Shown in pieces: positions 42,925 through 52,737 of a stretch of DNA of 64,000 nucleotides; position 1 is the stretch's first letter, and every line of letters begins with the position of its first letter. The stretch is from Nostoc foliaceum FACHB-393 (GTDB lineage Bacteria > Cyanobacteriota > Cyanobacteriia > Cyanobacteriales > Nostocaceae). Both the position numbers and the translations under genes were made by a program. The DNA lies in contig NZ_JACJTD010000014.1 of assembly GCF_014698505.1 (NCBI RefSeq), positions 103,670 through 167,669 of the forward strand, read 5' to 3'. The notes beneath the pieces were generated by a model, which ran no database searches, was not told where the DNA came from, and saw only the letters and a program-made list of their open reading frames with translations.

Positions 42925-45033
42925 CTATATCTTATTGGTATATCCTAAATTATATAACTTTTTAAAAGAATCATTACTAATTTTACAAGCTGACTGAAAT
43001 GATTCTTTCCTATTGATAACATTTTGAACTTGCTTGAAATTTATAGAATATTTAAACAACTCAGTATTACTGAATCGAATTGCCATGATATTGCCATTTT
43101 TATCTTGATTTACATTCATAATATCAGCCAATTTATAAACTCCTAGTCGTTGAAAACGTTGGTAAAGATTTTTAGGTTGATCGATGATAATCTCATCTAC
43201 AAAGGAGCAGGCTCGAATAGAGCTTATTCCACAGTAAGACTTATAATCATCCTGGCTCACATACCAAATAATCCGACATGGAGCTTTTAATCCTCTTGAG
43301 TTCCTAACTGATCGATAGTAAACAGCTTCACGGTTAAAAGCAAGTTCTATTTTTGATCCAAATAGAGTTTGCCTAGCTAAATCTGAATCAAATAAATCTT
43401 TTGCCCATTTGGGTTGAATGGGAATGATAAAATTTGGTATTTCAGCATCAATAATTTTTCCTGGAAAAAGGAATCGTTCAATATTTGCTGATGCTTGAAT
43501 ATCTGTAATTAAGTTGTTTTTATTGAGACTATCAGCTATTTGAATACAAAAGTTATATTCTTGCCCTAAATTAGAAGCTAAAGTAACGAGGCGTATTGAT
43601 AACTGGGATGCAGTTTCAGCAACTGCTAAGTTTACCTTTAGCCATCCGTTATTAACTCGGATAAAATTATCTTCCTGAATAGCTGTAATAACAGTTTCGT
43701 CTAAAGTTAAATCAGTAATTCTAGTAAATTGCCGATGTTCATGAGCAGAATGTAATACTGATTGAAAAATCAAGTGCCGTACCAGTGTAGCTGATAAGTG
43801 ATTATTAACAACTCGGAGAAGTGGAACTTCTAGCTCATTTTTTTTATGTTTACCATACACAAATAAAGCAAGTGGTTGATTTTCTCCTTCTATAACTATA
43901 TAACAATCAAACTTGTCTACCTCAGCGAGAAACCGACGTAACTGCTGTTGAAATCCAGCTTTTGTTTCACCTTGATTTATACAAGTAAAATAATTGGTCA
44001 ATAAATCTTCTTGTCCCCTTTGAACTGATACTTGCTTTAGGAGAGTACCAGCCAAACGTACAGGCTGATAATCAGGCTTATTGCGAAGCTCGTCTAATTG
44101 AATCAGCAGTTCATCAAGAGTAAGAATAGAGAGTCTAAATTTATCGTAAATTTCATCTGCAATATCTAACAGTTCTTTTTTATTACTTACGAATACATGA
44201 GATTCTGACGCTATAGCTCTCGCTAAATGACGTACATCAAGTTCAGAAATAATTATATTTTTTGGATATATAACTTTTTGGAGATTTTGACATATTTCAT
44301 CTAAACTTTTACTTAGACAGGGCAAGCTGACAAAACGTTTTGCTAATTGTCTTTGTGATTCTCTTTGCTTATCATCATTAACAAGACTTATATAGTTAAA
44401 TATTTCATCGGTAATGCATAATTCTAACTCTGGTTCTAACCAATCAGCCAATAGTAATCTAGATTCTTCATTACTACTATCTTCATCTCTATATAAATTA
44501 AAAAAAATATTGGCATCGATAACAACGCATAGCTTTGACTCAAGCTTAAAAATGTGATTATTAGAAAATAGATTTTGATGCCCGTGATCAAACCACCAAA
44601 AAGTTAGCAACTTCTTATCTTTACTCTTTCCTTCTTTTTCATATTGAGGAACGAAACCTAATTTTGACCACATACCTGCTAAGTCATAATCACGACGGCA
44701 GTTTAAGCCAATACCTGTATACTTTTCTTGAGTTATTTGTTTGAGGTGATTGACAAGTAATCTTGCCACTTTCTTGTTTTGATGCTCCCCATCAACGCAA
44801 AGATGAACGATTGTGATCCGATCATACGAATGTCGATATAACAAATAGCCAATGCACCCTGCTTGAGGATCAAGAGCTACAAGTATCTGGCGATTCTTTG
44901 CACGTTCTGCAAAAGCACCTTTAGGGAAAAAGCCAAGGGTTGTTCTATTGAGACCCCATAGTTCTATAACGGTTGGTAAATATGGTGATCTGTCGTCAAT
45001 CTCTTCAATTTTTATCTGACCGTCTTTTGTCAC
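42925..45033 (-). CDS. GNAT-PIN fusion protein with a PUA-like C terminus
   Basis: A 702-residue multi-domain protein, first of the McrBC operon. Residues about 1-150: GNAT acetyltransferase (GCIGYLLYRHSYDRIT, then VDGEHQNKKVARLLVNHL). Residues about 165-320: PIN nuclease with acidic residues in VVIDANIFFNLY, TDEIFNY, SELDVRHLARA and SNKKELLDIADE. Residues about 330-480: helical region with a degenerate GNAT-like fold (LRRFLAEVDKFDCYIVIEG). Residues about 550-700: a PUA/ASCH-like domain (AVYYRSVRNSRGLKAPCRII, then SFVDEIIID). The start is a GTG with GAGG about nine bases upstream. PIN cleaves RNA and GNAT acetylates, so a toxin-like or effector role is likely. No HIP1 octamer was seen, and it is AT-rich, suggesting transfer. 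Confidence 0.75.
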   Translation of the reverse strand: MTKDGQIKIEEIDDRSPYLPTVIELWGLNRTTLGFFPKGAFAERAKNRQILVALDPQAGCIGYLLYRHSYDRITIVHLCVDGEHQNKKVARLLVNHLKQITQEKYTGIGLNCRRDYDLAGMWSKLGFVPQYEKEGKSKDKKLLTFWWFDHGHQNLFSNNHIFKLESKLCVVIDANIFFNLYRDEDSSNEESRLLLADWLEPELELCITDEIFNYISLVNDDKQRESQRQLAKRFVSLPCLSKSLDEICQNLQKVIYPKNIIISELDVRHLARAIASESHVFVSNKKELLDIADEIYDKFRLSILTLDELLIQLDELRNKPDYQPVRLAGTLLKQVSVQRGQEDLLTNYFTCINQGETKAGFQQQLRRFLAEVDKFDCYIVIEGENQPLALFVYGKHKKNELEVPLLRVVNNHLSATLVRHLIFQSVLHSAHEHRQFTRITDLTLDETVITAIQEDNFIRVNNGWLKVNLAVAETASQLSIRLVTLASNLGQEYNFCIQIADSLNKNNLITDIQASANIERFLFPGKIIDAEIPNFIIPIQPKWAKDLFDSDLARQTLFGSKIELAFNREAVYYRSVRNSRGLKAPCRIIWYVSQDDYKSYCGISSIRACSFVDEIIIDQPKNLYQRFQRLGVYKLADIMNVNQDKNGNIMAIRFSNTELFKYSINFKQVQNVINRKESFQSACKISNDSFKKLYNLGYTNKI

Positions 45034-45417
45034 TTATTTTATACCTCTTGTACTATAGTATTCACTTACTGTTATTAAAATGGGAGCGCCTTAACACCTA
45101 TCATATTTAGGAACTAAAATATAGCTTGCTACCGTAGGCTTTGTCTGTGTAACTCTAAAATACTGCCAATTTTTTAACGAATCGCCAAGACGCAAAGCAA
45201 GATAAGGAAGAAATGCTTAACCCAAATTAAGTTCTAACTAGCCTACCGTCGTTAAGGTAATGGGTGTATTAAGGCGATCGCAACAAACTTTCATTGGGGA
45301 TATTAAACGATCGCAATCATGGCAGAAAAACGCCAAATTGTAGATTGAAAGTAACCGGATGCTGCGGCGCTATAGTGTAGAAGCTAATGACAGCAAGCGT
45401 AACACGGAGACAAAAAA
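45034..45417. other. intergenic region bordering the defence operon
   Basis: AT-rich, then GC-mixed sequence with HIP1 octamers resuming near 45274. GCTACCGTAGGCTTTGTCTG near 45128 is a Nostoc-type repeat word. No attachment site or tRNA remnant is seen at this edge. Confidence 0.45.
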
Positions 45418-46158
45418 GTGCAAATCACTAGGCGCAATGTTGAATTAAGAGTAGATGGCAGCTTAATGCGTGTTTATGTTGCGGCTCCCAAAGCAGCAGG
45501 AAAATACCCTGGTATTGTCTTTTACAGTGATATTTATCAGTTAGGTGATCCAATGATTCGTCTAGCTAACTACTTAGCAGGATACGGCTATGTAGTTGCA
45601 GCCCCAGAAATTTTTCATCGAATTGAGCCAGTTGGTTTAGTAATTGAGCCAGACGATCTGGGACGGATGCGGGGTAATGACGATGCTCGTCGAACTTCCG
45701 TAGCTGATTATGATGCCGATTGCCTTGCTGTGATTGAATTTCTGAAAACAGAGAGTGCGGTTTCTCCAAATCAAATAGGCACTCTCGGCTTTTGTATTGG
45801 CGGACATTTAGCTTTCCGCGCAGCATTTCAAAACGAAATTCGGGCTGCCGTTTGCTGTTACCCTACTGGGATTCCCAGCGGTAAACTGGGTAAGGAGGTA
45901 GCCGATACAATCCAGAGAGTTAGTGAAATCAAAGGCGAGATGCTAATGGTGTTCGGTACTCTTGACCCTCATATACCAGATAGCGATCGCCAAACCATAA
46001 TAAAAGCAATTGAAAATGCTAACATACCTTACCAAGTTTTCTTGTATGAAGCAGAACATACATTCATGCGCGACGATGGTTATCGTTATGATTCTAGTGC
46101 TACCACTTCTGCTTGGTCTGAAATAGTAACTTTCTTGGGGCGCATATTTGCAGACTGA
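45418..46158 (+). CDS. dienelactone hydrolase family protein
   Basis: A 246-residue alpha/beta hydrolase. The nucleophile is the Cys of GFCIGGHLA near residue 125, with Asp in FGTLDPHIPDSD and His in EAEHTFMRDDG completing the Cys-Asp-His triad of dienelactone hydrolases. The start is a GTG with GGAGAC upstream. The substrate is not known; many bacterial members act on lactones or esters. It is divergent from the defence operon. Confidence 0.9.
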   Translation: MQITRRNVELRVDGSLMRVYVAAPKAAGKYPGIVFYSDIYQLGDPMIRLANYLAGYGYVVAAPEIFHRIEPVGLVIEPDDLGRMRGNDDARRTSVADYDADCLAVIEFLKTESAVSPNQIGTLGFCIGGHLAFRAAFQNEIRAAVCCYPTGIPSGKLGKEVADTIQRVSEIKGEMLMVFGTLDPHIPDSDRQTIIKAIENANIPYQVFLYEAEHTFMRDDGYRYDSSATTSAWSEIVTFLGRIFAD

Positions 46159-46184
46159 AAACTCTTATTATTGCTTTCTTCGCG

Positions 46185-47141
46185 TCAATTTTGAGTTGTC
46201 TGTAACGCTAATAACCCAGCACCGTAAGCAGGTTCATACCTCGGAAAAATCACCTTTATATTAGGAAACTTCTTAACAAGAGACGCTGCAAATCTTTCAT
46301 GAATCTTGCATCTACCGCGCCAGACACTTCCTGTTGTGACTACTTCCAAAACTGAGTCAGCACTAAAAATTGCATCAATTACTGTAGATGTAGCTTTTAC
46401 TAACTCTTTTACAGCATTATCAATTATGATATTCGCTACAATATCACCTGACGCTGCTGCAAAATCTACAACTGGTGCTAAAGCAGCTATCTGTTTAACT
46501 CCCCATTCTCGGCGATATACTACTTCTATTAAATCTTCTATACTTTCTAAATCAAGATGCTGTTTGAAACCCTCTATCAAACTCGTTGATATTTCTCGTC
46601 CATCATAAGATTTTAATGCTGCGTTCATGCCTGCGATCGCAATTTTATAGGCGCTACCTTCATCTCCTAGAATATACCCCCAGCCTCCGACTCGCTTAGT
46701 ATGTCCTTCATGATTTCGGCCGAAAACTATCGAACCAGTACCTGCTGCAACCACAATTCCTACAGACTGACCAATTCCACCAACTAAAGCAATTAAAGCA
46801 TCGTTACAAATTACAATATTCCCTGGTTGTAATGCCCAACTAATAGGCAATTTGTTATTCTGTAACTCTTTAACTAAACCTTTCACTACTTTGATATCTG
46901 TTGCACGACCTACACCTGCTAAACCCAAACATATCGCGTCAATATTCACAGTATTTGTAATTATTGCTGCTTCAAGCGCATGATGAATTGCTGATTGAAT
47001 AGATTGTAAAGTTGCTTCGATACCTATAGTCTGATAATTAGATGAACCTGCTTTACCACGACCTAGCACTTGACGTAAATCATTCATTAAGACACAAACA
47101 GTCTTGCTACCGCCGCCATCTATTCCTAAAACATAACTCAT
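46185..47141 (-). CDS. BadF/BadG/BcrA-type kinase, probably N-acetylglucosamine kinase
   Basis: A 318-residue ASKHA-fold kinase. GIDGGGSKTVCVLMN gives phosphate loop 1, VVAAGTGSIVFGR loop 2, and KRVGGWGYILGDEGSAYKI is the strong N-acetylglucosamine/muramyl-sugar kinase signature; TTGSVWRG near 275 closes the fold. It starts with ATG at 47141 and ends 27 bp from the convergent hydrolase. It lies 14 bp after the AmpG-like transporter, so the pair probably imports and phosphorylates cell-wall amino sugars. Confidence 0.83.
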   Translation of the reverse strand: MSYVLGIDGGGSKTVCVLMNDLRQVLGRGKAGSSNYQTIGIEATLQSIQSAIHHALEAAIITNTVNIDAICLGLAGVGRATDIKVVKGLVKELQNNKLPISWALQPGNIVICNDALIALVGGIGQSVGIVVAAGTGSIVFGRNHEGHTKRVGGWGYILGDEGSAYKIAIAGMNAALKSYDGREISTSLIEGFKQHLDLESIEDLIEVVYRREWGVKQIAALAPVVDFAAASGDIVANIIIDNAVKELVKATSTVIDAIFSADSVLEVVTTGSVWRGRCKIHERFAASLVKKFPNIKVIFPRYEPAYGAGLLALQTTQN

Positions 47142-47155
47142 GTTCTGTAATAATA

Positions 47156-48421
47156 TTAATTATTCTGATGTTTTGGTTCTTCTTTTAAAGGAATAAAAAA
47201 TAGAGCAATCATTCCAGGAATTGTGAACAAACAGACCATGATAAAAAATAATGGATATCCAAATGCTTTTTGCAGATAACCGCTAATTAAGCCGGGTAAC
47301 ATCATTCCTAAAGCCATAATGCCAGTGGAGATAGCAAAATGAGAAGTTTTATATTCGCCTTGGCTGATATACATTAAATAAACACTAAAAGCTGTAAATC
47401 CAAAACCATATCCAAATTGTTCTAAGGAAACCAAGGGATATACTAATATTAGCGAAGGTTTAGTGTAAGCCATATATACATAAAATATATCAGGTAAATT
47501 CAAAGCTAAAGCCATAGGAAACAGACATTTTTTTAATCCATATCTAGAAATTAGCAAGCCTCCTAAAATTCCTCCACAGATTAGGGATATTACTCCAAAT
47601 GTCCCGTAGGCTAACCCGACATCTGATGTTGATAGACCTAAGCCTCCTACTTCTGGTTTGTCCAATAAAAATAAAGAGGCTATCTTCACAAGCATTGCTT
47701 CGCCAAGTCTGTAAAGTAAGATAAATGCTAAGATATTTATAATTTTATGTTGAGCAAAATATGAGCTAATAATTGGCAAAAAGGGTATCTTTTCTGTAGA
47801 CTGTAGCTGTTGTTTGTTATCTGACTCAGTTAAAGGTAAAATTAGGCGATGGTAAATAAACAGGATTGCTAAAATTAAAGCTGAGAAGCCAATAGCTATA
47901 GTCCAGCTTAAAGGAATGTTGTTGAGAGATACTTCAAGCTGACCCGCTAAGACTACTAATATTCCAGAGCCAAAAATGACAGCCATTCGATAAAACAGTG
48001 AGCGAATGCCAACAAAAAAGGCTTGTTGTTCCGGAGATAAAGCCAGTAGATAGAAGCCATCTGTAGCAATATCATAAGTTGCAGAAATAAATGCTCCTAT
48101 TGTTAATGCAGTGAGGGAGATGAAAAAGAAATTTGGTAGTTGTAAGGAGAAGGCTATCAAACCCAAGCAGCAGAACATGGCAAATTGGGTACAAAGTATC
48201 CATTTGCGTTTGGTAGAGTAAATATCAACAAGTGGGGCCCAAAACATTTTGATCACCCAAGGTAGATAGAGAAAACTTGTCCACAAGGCGATTTGAGTAT
48301 TATCTATTCCGAGTTTTTTGTAAAAGATTACGGAAACTGTGTTGATGATGATGTAAGGTATGCCGGAGGTGAAATATAGGGTGGGGATGAATGTCCAAGG
48401 GGAGGTTGTTTGGTGTTTCAT
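47156..48421 (-). CDS. AmpG-like MFS transporter
   Basis: A 421-residue protein with about 12 transmembrane segments, of the PAT/AmpG branch of the major facilitator superfamily. Seen are TSGIPYIIINTVSVIFYKK near the start, and ALSPEQQAFFVGIRSLFYRM, where AmpG proteins have the conserved loop after helix 4. AmpG imports anhydromuropeptides. The adjacent sugar kinase (14 bp downstream) supports a peptidoglycan-recycling role. A different substrate is possible, since AmpG relatives vary. Confidence 0.75.
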   Translation of the reverse strand: MKHQTTSPWTFIPTLYFTSGIPYIIINTVSVIFYKKLGIDNTQIALWTSFLYLPWVIKMFWAPLVDIYSTKRKWILCTQFAMFCCLGLIAFSLQLPNFFFISLTALTIGAFISATYDIATDGFYLLALSPEQQAFFVGIRSLFYRMAVIFGSGILVVLAGQLEVSLNNIPLSWTIAIGFSALILAILFIYHRLILPLTESDNKQQLQSTEKIPFLPIISSYFAQHKIINILAFILLYRLGEAMLVKIASLFLLDKPEVGGLGLSTSDVGLAYGTFGVISLICGGILGGLLISRYGLKKCLFPMALALNLPDIFYVYMAYTKPSLILVYPLVSLEQFGYGFGFTAFSVYLMYISQGEYKTSHFAISTGIMALGMMLPGLISGYLQKAFGYPLFFIMVCLFTIPGMIALFFIPLKEEPKHQNN

Positions 48422-48467
48422 AGGTTTGGGGAACGAACCGCAAAGGACGCAAAGGGCGCGAAGAAGA

Positions 48468-48857
48468 TTAAGAAGAGAGTATGATGCGTTTGATGCCGTC
48501 TTTGAGGAGAGGGACGTTAAAGTTGATGAGAAGGGCTAGAGGGTAATGAGTCATTTTAAGGTAGGAAAGGACTTGGGCTTCATGAATGGGGATTAAGTTT
48601 TGGACAGCTTTCAATTCAACAATTAGAGAGTCTCCAACCAAAAAATCTAATTTGCCCTCGCCGACTGGACGACCTTTGTCGTTTACTTTTACTGGATGCT
48701 CAAATTTGTGAGGTATCTCGCGCATTAGAAATTCTTCTCTCAACGCTTTGTGATAAACCTCCTCTAAAAACCCCGCTCCTAATACCTGATGTACCTCAAT
48801 CGCCGCCCCAATCACCCTATAAGCTAGATTTTCTAACTGAACACTTGGTTGCCTCAT
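48468..48857 (-). CDS. GxxExxY family protein
   Basis: A 129-residue protein of the GxxExxY (PF13366-type) family. The name motif reads GFLEEVYHKAL near residues 30-40; further conserved are GKLDFLVGDSLIVELKAV, which looks like a PD-(D/E)XK nuclease core, and the C-terminal LINFNVPLLKDGIKR. The function is not established; a nuclease-like fold is the family view. It is divergent from valS with a 112-bp spacer. Confidence 0.88.
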   Translation of the reverse strand: MRQPSVQLENLAYRVIGAAIEVHQVLGAGFLEEVYHKALREEFLMREIPHKFEHPVKVNDKGRPVGEGKLDFLVGDSLIVELKAVQNLIPIHEAQVLSYLKMTHYPLALLINFNVPLLKDGIKRIILSS

Positions 48858-48969
48858 CTTACCTTTCTCCTCTTCCTTTGTGTCCTTTGCGTCCTTCGCG
48901 GTTCGTTTCCATCAATCCCTCTGCAACCCTGTGGCAAAATTTATTAGAGTCCTTCCTTAGTTTTCCCGC

Positions 48970-51954
48970 ATGACCGCAACCATTCCCAATCTCCCCAGTC
49001 TCTACGACCCCTTTTCCACTGAAGCCAAATGGCAAAAATTCTGGGAAGACAACCAAGTTTACAAAGCTGACCCCAACAAAGGCGGCGAACCCTACTGTAT
49101 AGTCATTCCTCCGCCAAATGTTACTGGCAGCTTACACATGGGTCACGCTTTTGAAAGTGCGTTGATTGATACCCTCGTGCGCTACCACCGGATGCAGGGA
49201 CGCAATACCCTGTGGCTACCGGGAACTGACCACGCCAGCATTGCTGTGCATAGTATGTTGGAAAAGCAACTCAAAAAAGAGGGTAAGACTCGCTACGAGT
49301 TGGGGCGCGAGAAATTCCTAGAACGCGCTTGGCAATGGAAGGCGGAGTCTGAGGGAACGATTCTGAATCAGCTACGACGTTTAGGTGTCTCGGTGGACTG
49401 GTCACGGGAAAGGTTTACCCTCGATGAGGGTTTATCTAAAGCTGTTGTCGAGGCGTTTACTCGCCTTTACGAGGAAGGTTTAATTTATCGTGGTGAATAT
49501 TTAGTTAACTGGTGTCCTGCTTCTCAATCGGCGGTGTCTGATGTCGAAGTAGAAAATCAAGAGGTGAATGGAAATCTTTGGCACTTCCGCTATCCCCTCA
49601 CCGATGGTTCGGGTTATGTAGAGGTGGCGACAACTCGACCAGAAACGATGCTGGGTGATACTGCTGTAGCAGTTAATCCCAATGACGATCGCTACAAACA
49701 TCTCATTGGCAAAACTTTAACTCTGCCAATTCTACAACGAGAAATTCCGATTATTGGCGATGAATTCGTTGACCCCACCTTCGGCACGGGTTGCGTGAAG
49801 GTAACTCCCGCCCATGACCTGAACGATTTTGACATGGGTAAGCGTCACAATCTGCCGTTCATCAACATTATGAATAAAGACGGCACTCTCAATGCCAACG
49901 CTGGAGAGTTTCAAGGACAAGACCGCTTTGTTGCTAGAAAAAATGTGGTTTCTCGCTTAGAGGCAGATGGCTTTTTGGTGAAGATAGAAGATTATAAACA
50001 TACCATTCCCTACAGCGATCGCGGTAAAGTACCTATTGAACCTCTCCTCTCAACTCAATGGTTCGTCAAAATTCGCCCCCTAGCTGACAACACTCTCGAA
50101 TTCCTCGACCAGCAAACTTCTCCAGAGTTTGTCCCCCAACGCTGGACAAAGGTCTATCGTGATTGGCTAGTAAAACTCAAAGATTGGTGTATCTCTCGCC
50201 AATTATGGTGGGGACACCAAATTCCGGCTTGGTACGCTATCAGTGAAACGGATGGGCAAATTACTGATAATACGCCCTTTGTGGTAGCAAAATCGGAAAC
50301 CGAAGCTTGGGAAAAAGCCAAATCACAATTTGGTGAAAATGTTAAGTTAGAACAAGACCCAGATGTGCTAGATACTTGGTTTTCTTCTGGACTCTGGCCG
50401 TTTTCAACTTTGGGTTGGCCGGAACAAACTCAGGATTTAGCAACTTACTACCCCACTACTACTTTGGTGACAGGCTTTGACATTATCTTTTTCTGGGTAG
50501 CCAGAATGACAATGATGGCTGGGCATTTTACGCAGCAGATGCCTTTCCAAACGGTTTACATCCACGGCTTGGTGCTGGATGAAAAAGGTCAGAAGATGTC
50601 AAAAACCAAAGGTAATGGCATTGACCCATTGTTACTGATTGACAAATATGGTACTGATGCCTTGCGCTACACCCTAATTAGGGAAGTGGCTGGCGCTGGT
50701 CAAGATATCCGCTTGGAATACGATCGCAAAAAGGATGAATCACCATCTGTGGAGGCATCCCGCAACTTTGCAAATAAGTTGTGGAATGCTGCCCGATTTG
50801 TGATGATGAATTTGGATGGACAGACACCGCAACAATTGGGGAACCCAGTAGCCACAGAATTGAGCGATCGCTGGATCATCTCGCGGTATCATCAAGTTGT
50901 CAAACAAACCACCAATTACATCGATAATTACGGTTTAGGGGAAGCAGCTAAGGGATTGTACGAATTCATTTGGGGTGATTTCTGCGATCAGTATATTGAA
51001 CTGGTGAAATCCAGGCTGCAAGCAGATGCTGATCCGGCATCGCGGCGGGTAGCACAGCAAACCCTCGGCTACATATTGGAAGGAATTTTGAAACTGCTTC
51101 ATCCGTTCATGCCTCATATTACCGAGGAAATTTGGCAAACTCTTACGCAACAACCAGCAGATTCCCCGCAAACTTTACCATTACAAACCTATCCCCAGGT
51201 GGATACAAACTTGGTTGATCCAGCTTTGGAAGAACAGTTTGAATTGCTGATTGGCACTATCCGCACAATTCGGAATTTGCGCGCTGAAGCGGATATTAAG
51301 CCAGGGGTAAAAGTGACAGCAAATTTGCAAACTGAAAGCGAAAAAGAGCGGGAAATCCTGACTGCTGGACAGGCTTATATTAAAGATTTGGCTAAGGTTG
51401 AGACTTTAACCATTACTGACAAGCAAAAAAGCGAAACTGTTGCTGATAAAAAACCTCAGAGGGGTTTGAAGACGATTGGCTTAATTATTGTTGCCATTGT
51501 CTTTGCAAGACTAGGTTTGGCTGTGGGGAATGCTATTGATGACACTCCCATCCTCGGAACTTTCTTTGAACTAGTTGGTTTTGGTTACACAGCTTGGTTT
51601 ATTAGCCAAAATTTACTAACTGCTCAAGCAAGACTTAGGTTATGGAGCCGATTTTTCCCGCAGAGAGAATTAGAACAAGTACAAGAACCAGAAAATGCGA
51701 TCGCTGGTGTAATTGGTACAGTTCAAGTGCTAATTCCCCTTGCTGGCGTGGTAGATGTCGAAGCAGTTAGTGCCAAACTACAAAAACGCCTGAACAAAGT
51801 AGAAGCAGAAATTAGTGCTTTACGTGCTAGATTAAGCAATCCTAAGTTTGTTGAACAAGCGCCTGCCGATGTAGTGCAAGCAGCGCGGGACGCTTTAGCT
51901 GAGGCACAGAAACAAGCGGAAATTCTGCGCGATCGCCTCAAGGGGTTGTCGTAG
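48970..51954 (+). CDS. valS: valyl-tRNA synthetase with CAAD domain
   Basis: Class I synthetase charging tRNA-Val, 994 residues. The HIGH motif is HMGH at 55-58 and the KMSKS motif is KMSKT at 542-546. The editing domain ([19 protein letters not shown]) and a C-terminal coiled coil ([17 protein letters not shown]) are present. Inserted near residues 828-900, between the anticodon-binding region and the coiled coil, are two hydrophobic helices ([20 protein letters not shown], then [16 protein letters not shown]). This is the CAAD domain, which anchors some cyanobacterial synthetases to thylakoid membranes. It is about 70 residues longer than ordinary bacterial ValRS. Confidence 0.95.
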   Translation: MTATIPNLPSLYDPFSTEAKWQKFWEDNQVYKADPNKGGEPYCIVIPPPNVTGSLHMGHAFESALIDTLVRYHRMQGRNTLWLPGTDHASIAVHSMLEKQLKKEGKTRYELGREKFLERAWQWKAESEGTILNQLRRLGVSVDWSRERFTLDEGLSKAVVEAFTRLYEEGLIYRGEYLVNWCPASQSAVSDVEVENQEVNGNLWHFRYPLTDGSGYVEVATTRPETMLGDTAVAVNPNDDRYKHLIGKTLTLPILQREIPIIGDEFVDPTFGTGCVKVTPAHDLNDFDMGKRHNLPFINIMNKDGTLNANAGEFQGQDRFVARKNVVSRLEADGFLVKIEDYKHTIPYSDRGKVPIEPLLSTQWFVKIRPLADNTLEFLDQQTSPEFVPQRWTKVYRDWLVKLKDWCISRQLWWGHQIPAWYAISETDGQITDNTPFVVAKSETEAWEKAKSQFGENVKLEQDPDVLDTWFSSGLWPFSTLGWPEQTQDLATYYPTTTLVTGFDIIFFWVARMTMMAGHFTQQMPFQTVYIHGLVLDEKGQKMSKTKGNGIDPLLLIDKYGTDALRYTLIREVAGAGQDIRLEYDRKKDESPSVEASRNFANKLWNAARFVMMNLDGQTPQQLGNPVATELSDRWIISRYHQVVKQTTNYIDNYGLGEAAKGLYEFIWGDFCDQYIELVKSRLQADADPASRRVAQQTLGYILEGILKLLHPFMPHITEEIWQTLTQQPADSPQTLPLQTYPQVDTNLVDPALEEQFELLIGTIRTIRNLRAEADIKPGVKVTANLQTESEKEREILTAGQAYIKDLAKVETLTITDKQKSETVADKKPQRGLKTIGLIIVAIVFARLGLAVGNAIDDTPILGTFFELVGFGYTAWFISQNLLTAQARLRLWSRFFPQRELEQVQEPENAIAGVIGTVQVLIPLAGVVDVEAVSAKLQKRLNKVEAEISALRARLSNPKFVEQAPADVVQAARDALAEAQKQAEILRDRLKGLS

Positions 51955-52114
51955 CGATCGGCTACGTGGCTTAGGATAACTGTAATGGGTGATGGGAGTG
52001 TCAATAATTCCCAATTACCCATTACCAATTAACAAAATATCAATTCTCTGGCATTTATTTTTTTATTAAATTTTTTTTGAATTTTGAATTTTGAATTGGA
52101 GCGAAGCAACCCTC

Positions 52115-52549
52115 ATGCTATATCTAGCCCAGGTGCGTAAAAACGATTTTTTAGACCAGCACCAGTTACGCTTGTTGGCGCGTCAAGAAGCTGATAACTT
52201 GTGGGCGATAATTCCCGAAGAAGCCTTCATTCTGCTAGGCAAGGGAAAGATCATGAGTGAAAACTTGCTTGTTTTAGTGGAACTTTCCCCTACAGGCGAT
52301 ATTGAAAGACTAGAAGATGCCACCAACTGGGTACTGCATCTGGTACAAAGCTACCTCACCATCGGCATTACCCCAGAATTTTTGCAGCACGAAGCCGAGC
52401 GAGCAGAACATTGGCGGCAATCCCTGACGTTGCAAAACCAAGACTTAGCAAGGCGTTCCTTAGAGTTGGAAGCTAGACGCGAACAAATTCAAGCCTTAGA
52501 AGAAAGCCTCAAACGCGAGAAAAATAGTTATCCCCAAGAGGAAAGTTAA
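52115..52549 (+). CDS. conserved cyanobacterial hypothetical protein
   Basis: A 144-residue protein starting with MLYLAQVRKNDFLD (ATG at 52115, preferred over a TTG eight codons earlier in repeat-like sequence). The N-terminal two thirds form a mixed alpha/beta region (WAIIPEEAFILLGKGKIM, VLVELSPTGDIERL), and residues 100-140 form a coiled coil (SLELEARREQIQALEESLK). I know no function. It follows valS after a 160-bp spacer. Confidence 0.65.
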   Translation: MLYLAQVRKNDFLDQHQLRLLARQEADNLWAIIPEEAFILLGKGKIMSENLLVLVELSPTGDIERLEDATNWVLHLVQSYLTIGITPEFLQHEAERAEHWRQSLTLQNQDLARRSLELEARREQIQALEESLKREKNSYPQEES

Positions 52550-52737
52550 AAGTCTGCAATTGTATTGCCCATAAAGGCTTCAAGTGACTGTTGTAGACCG
52601 CGATGAGGGAACTTCCTCCCTTCGGAGGCTAGAATCAGCATGAATTGGAGGCATGGCTGGAAGACTATAGCTTGGGTGAGCTTTGGCAGAAGAACCTCCT
52701 GGGCGGGAGACCTGCACGATGATTCGAGTCAATGTTT

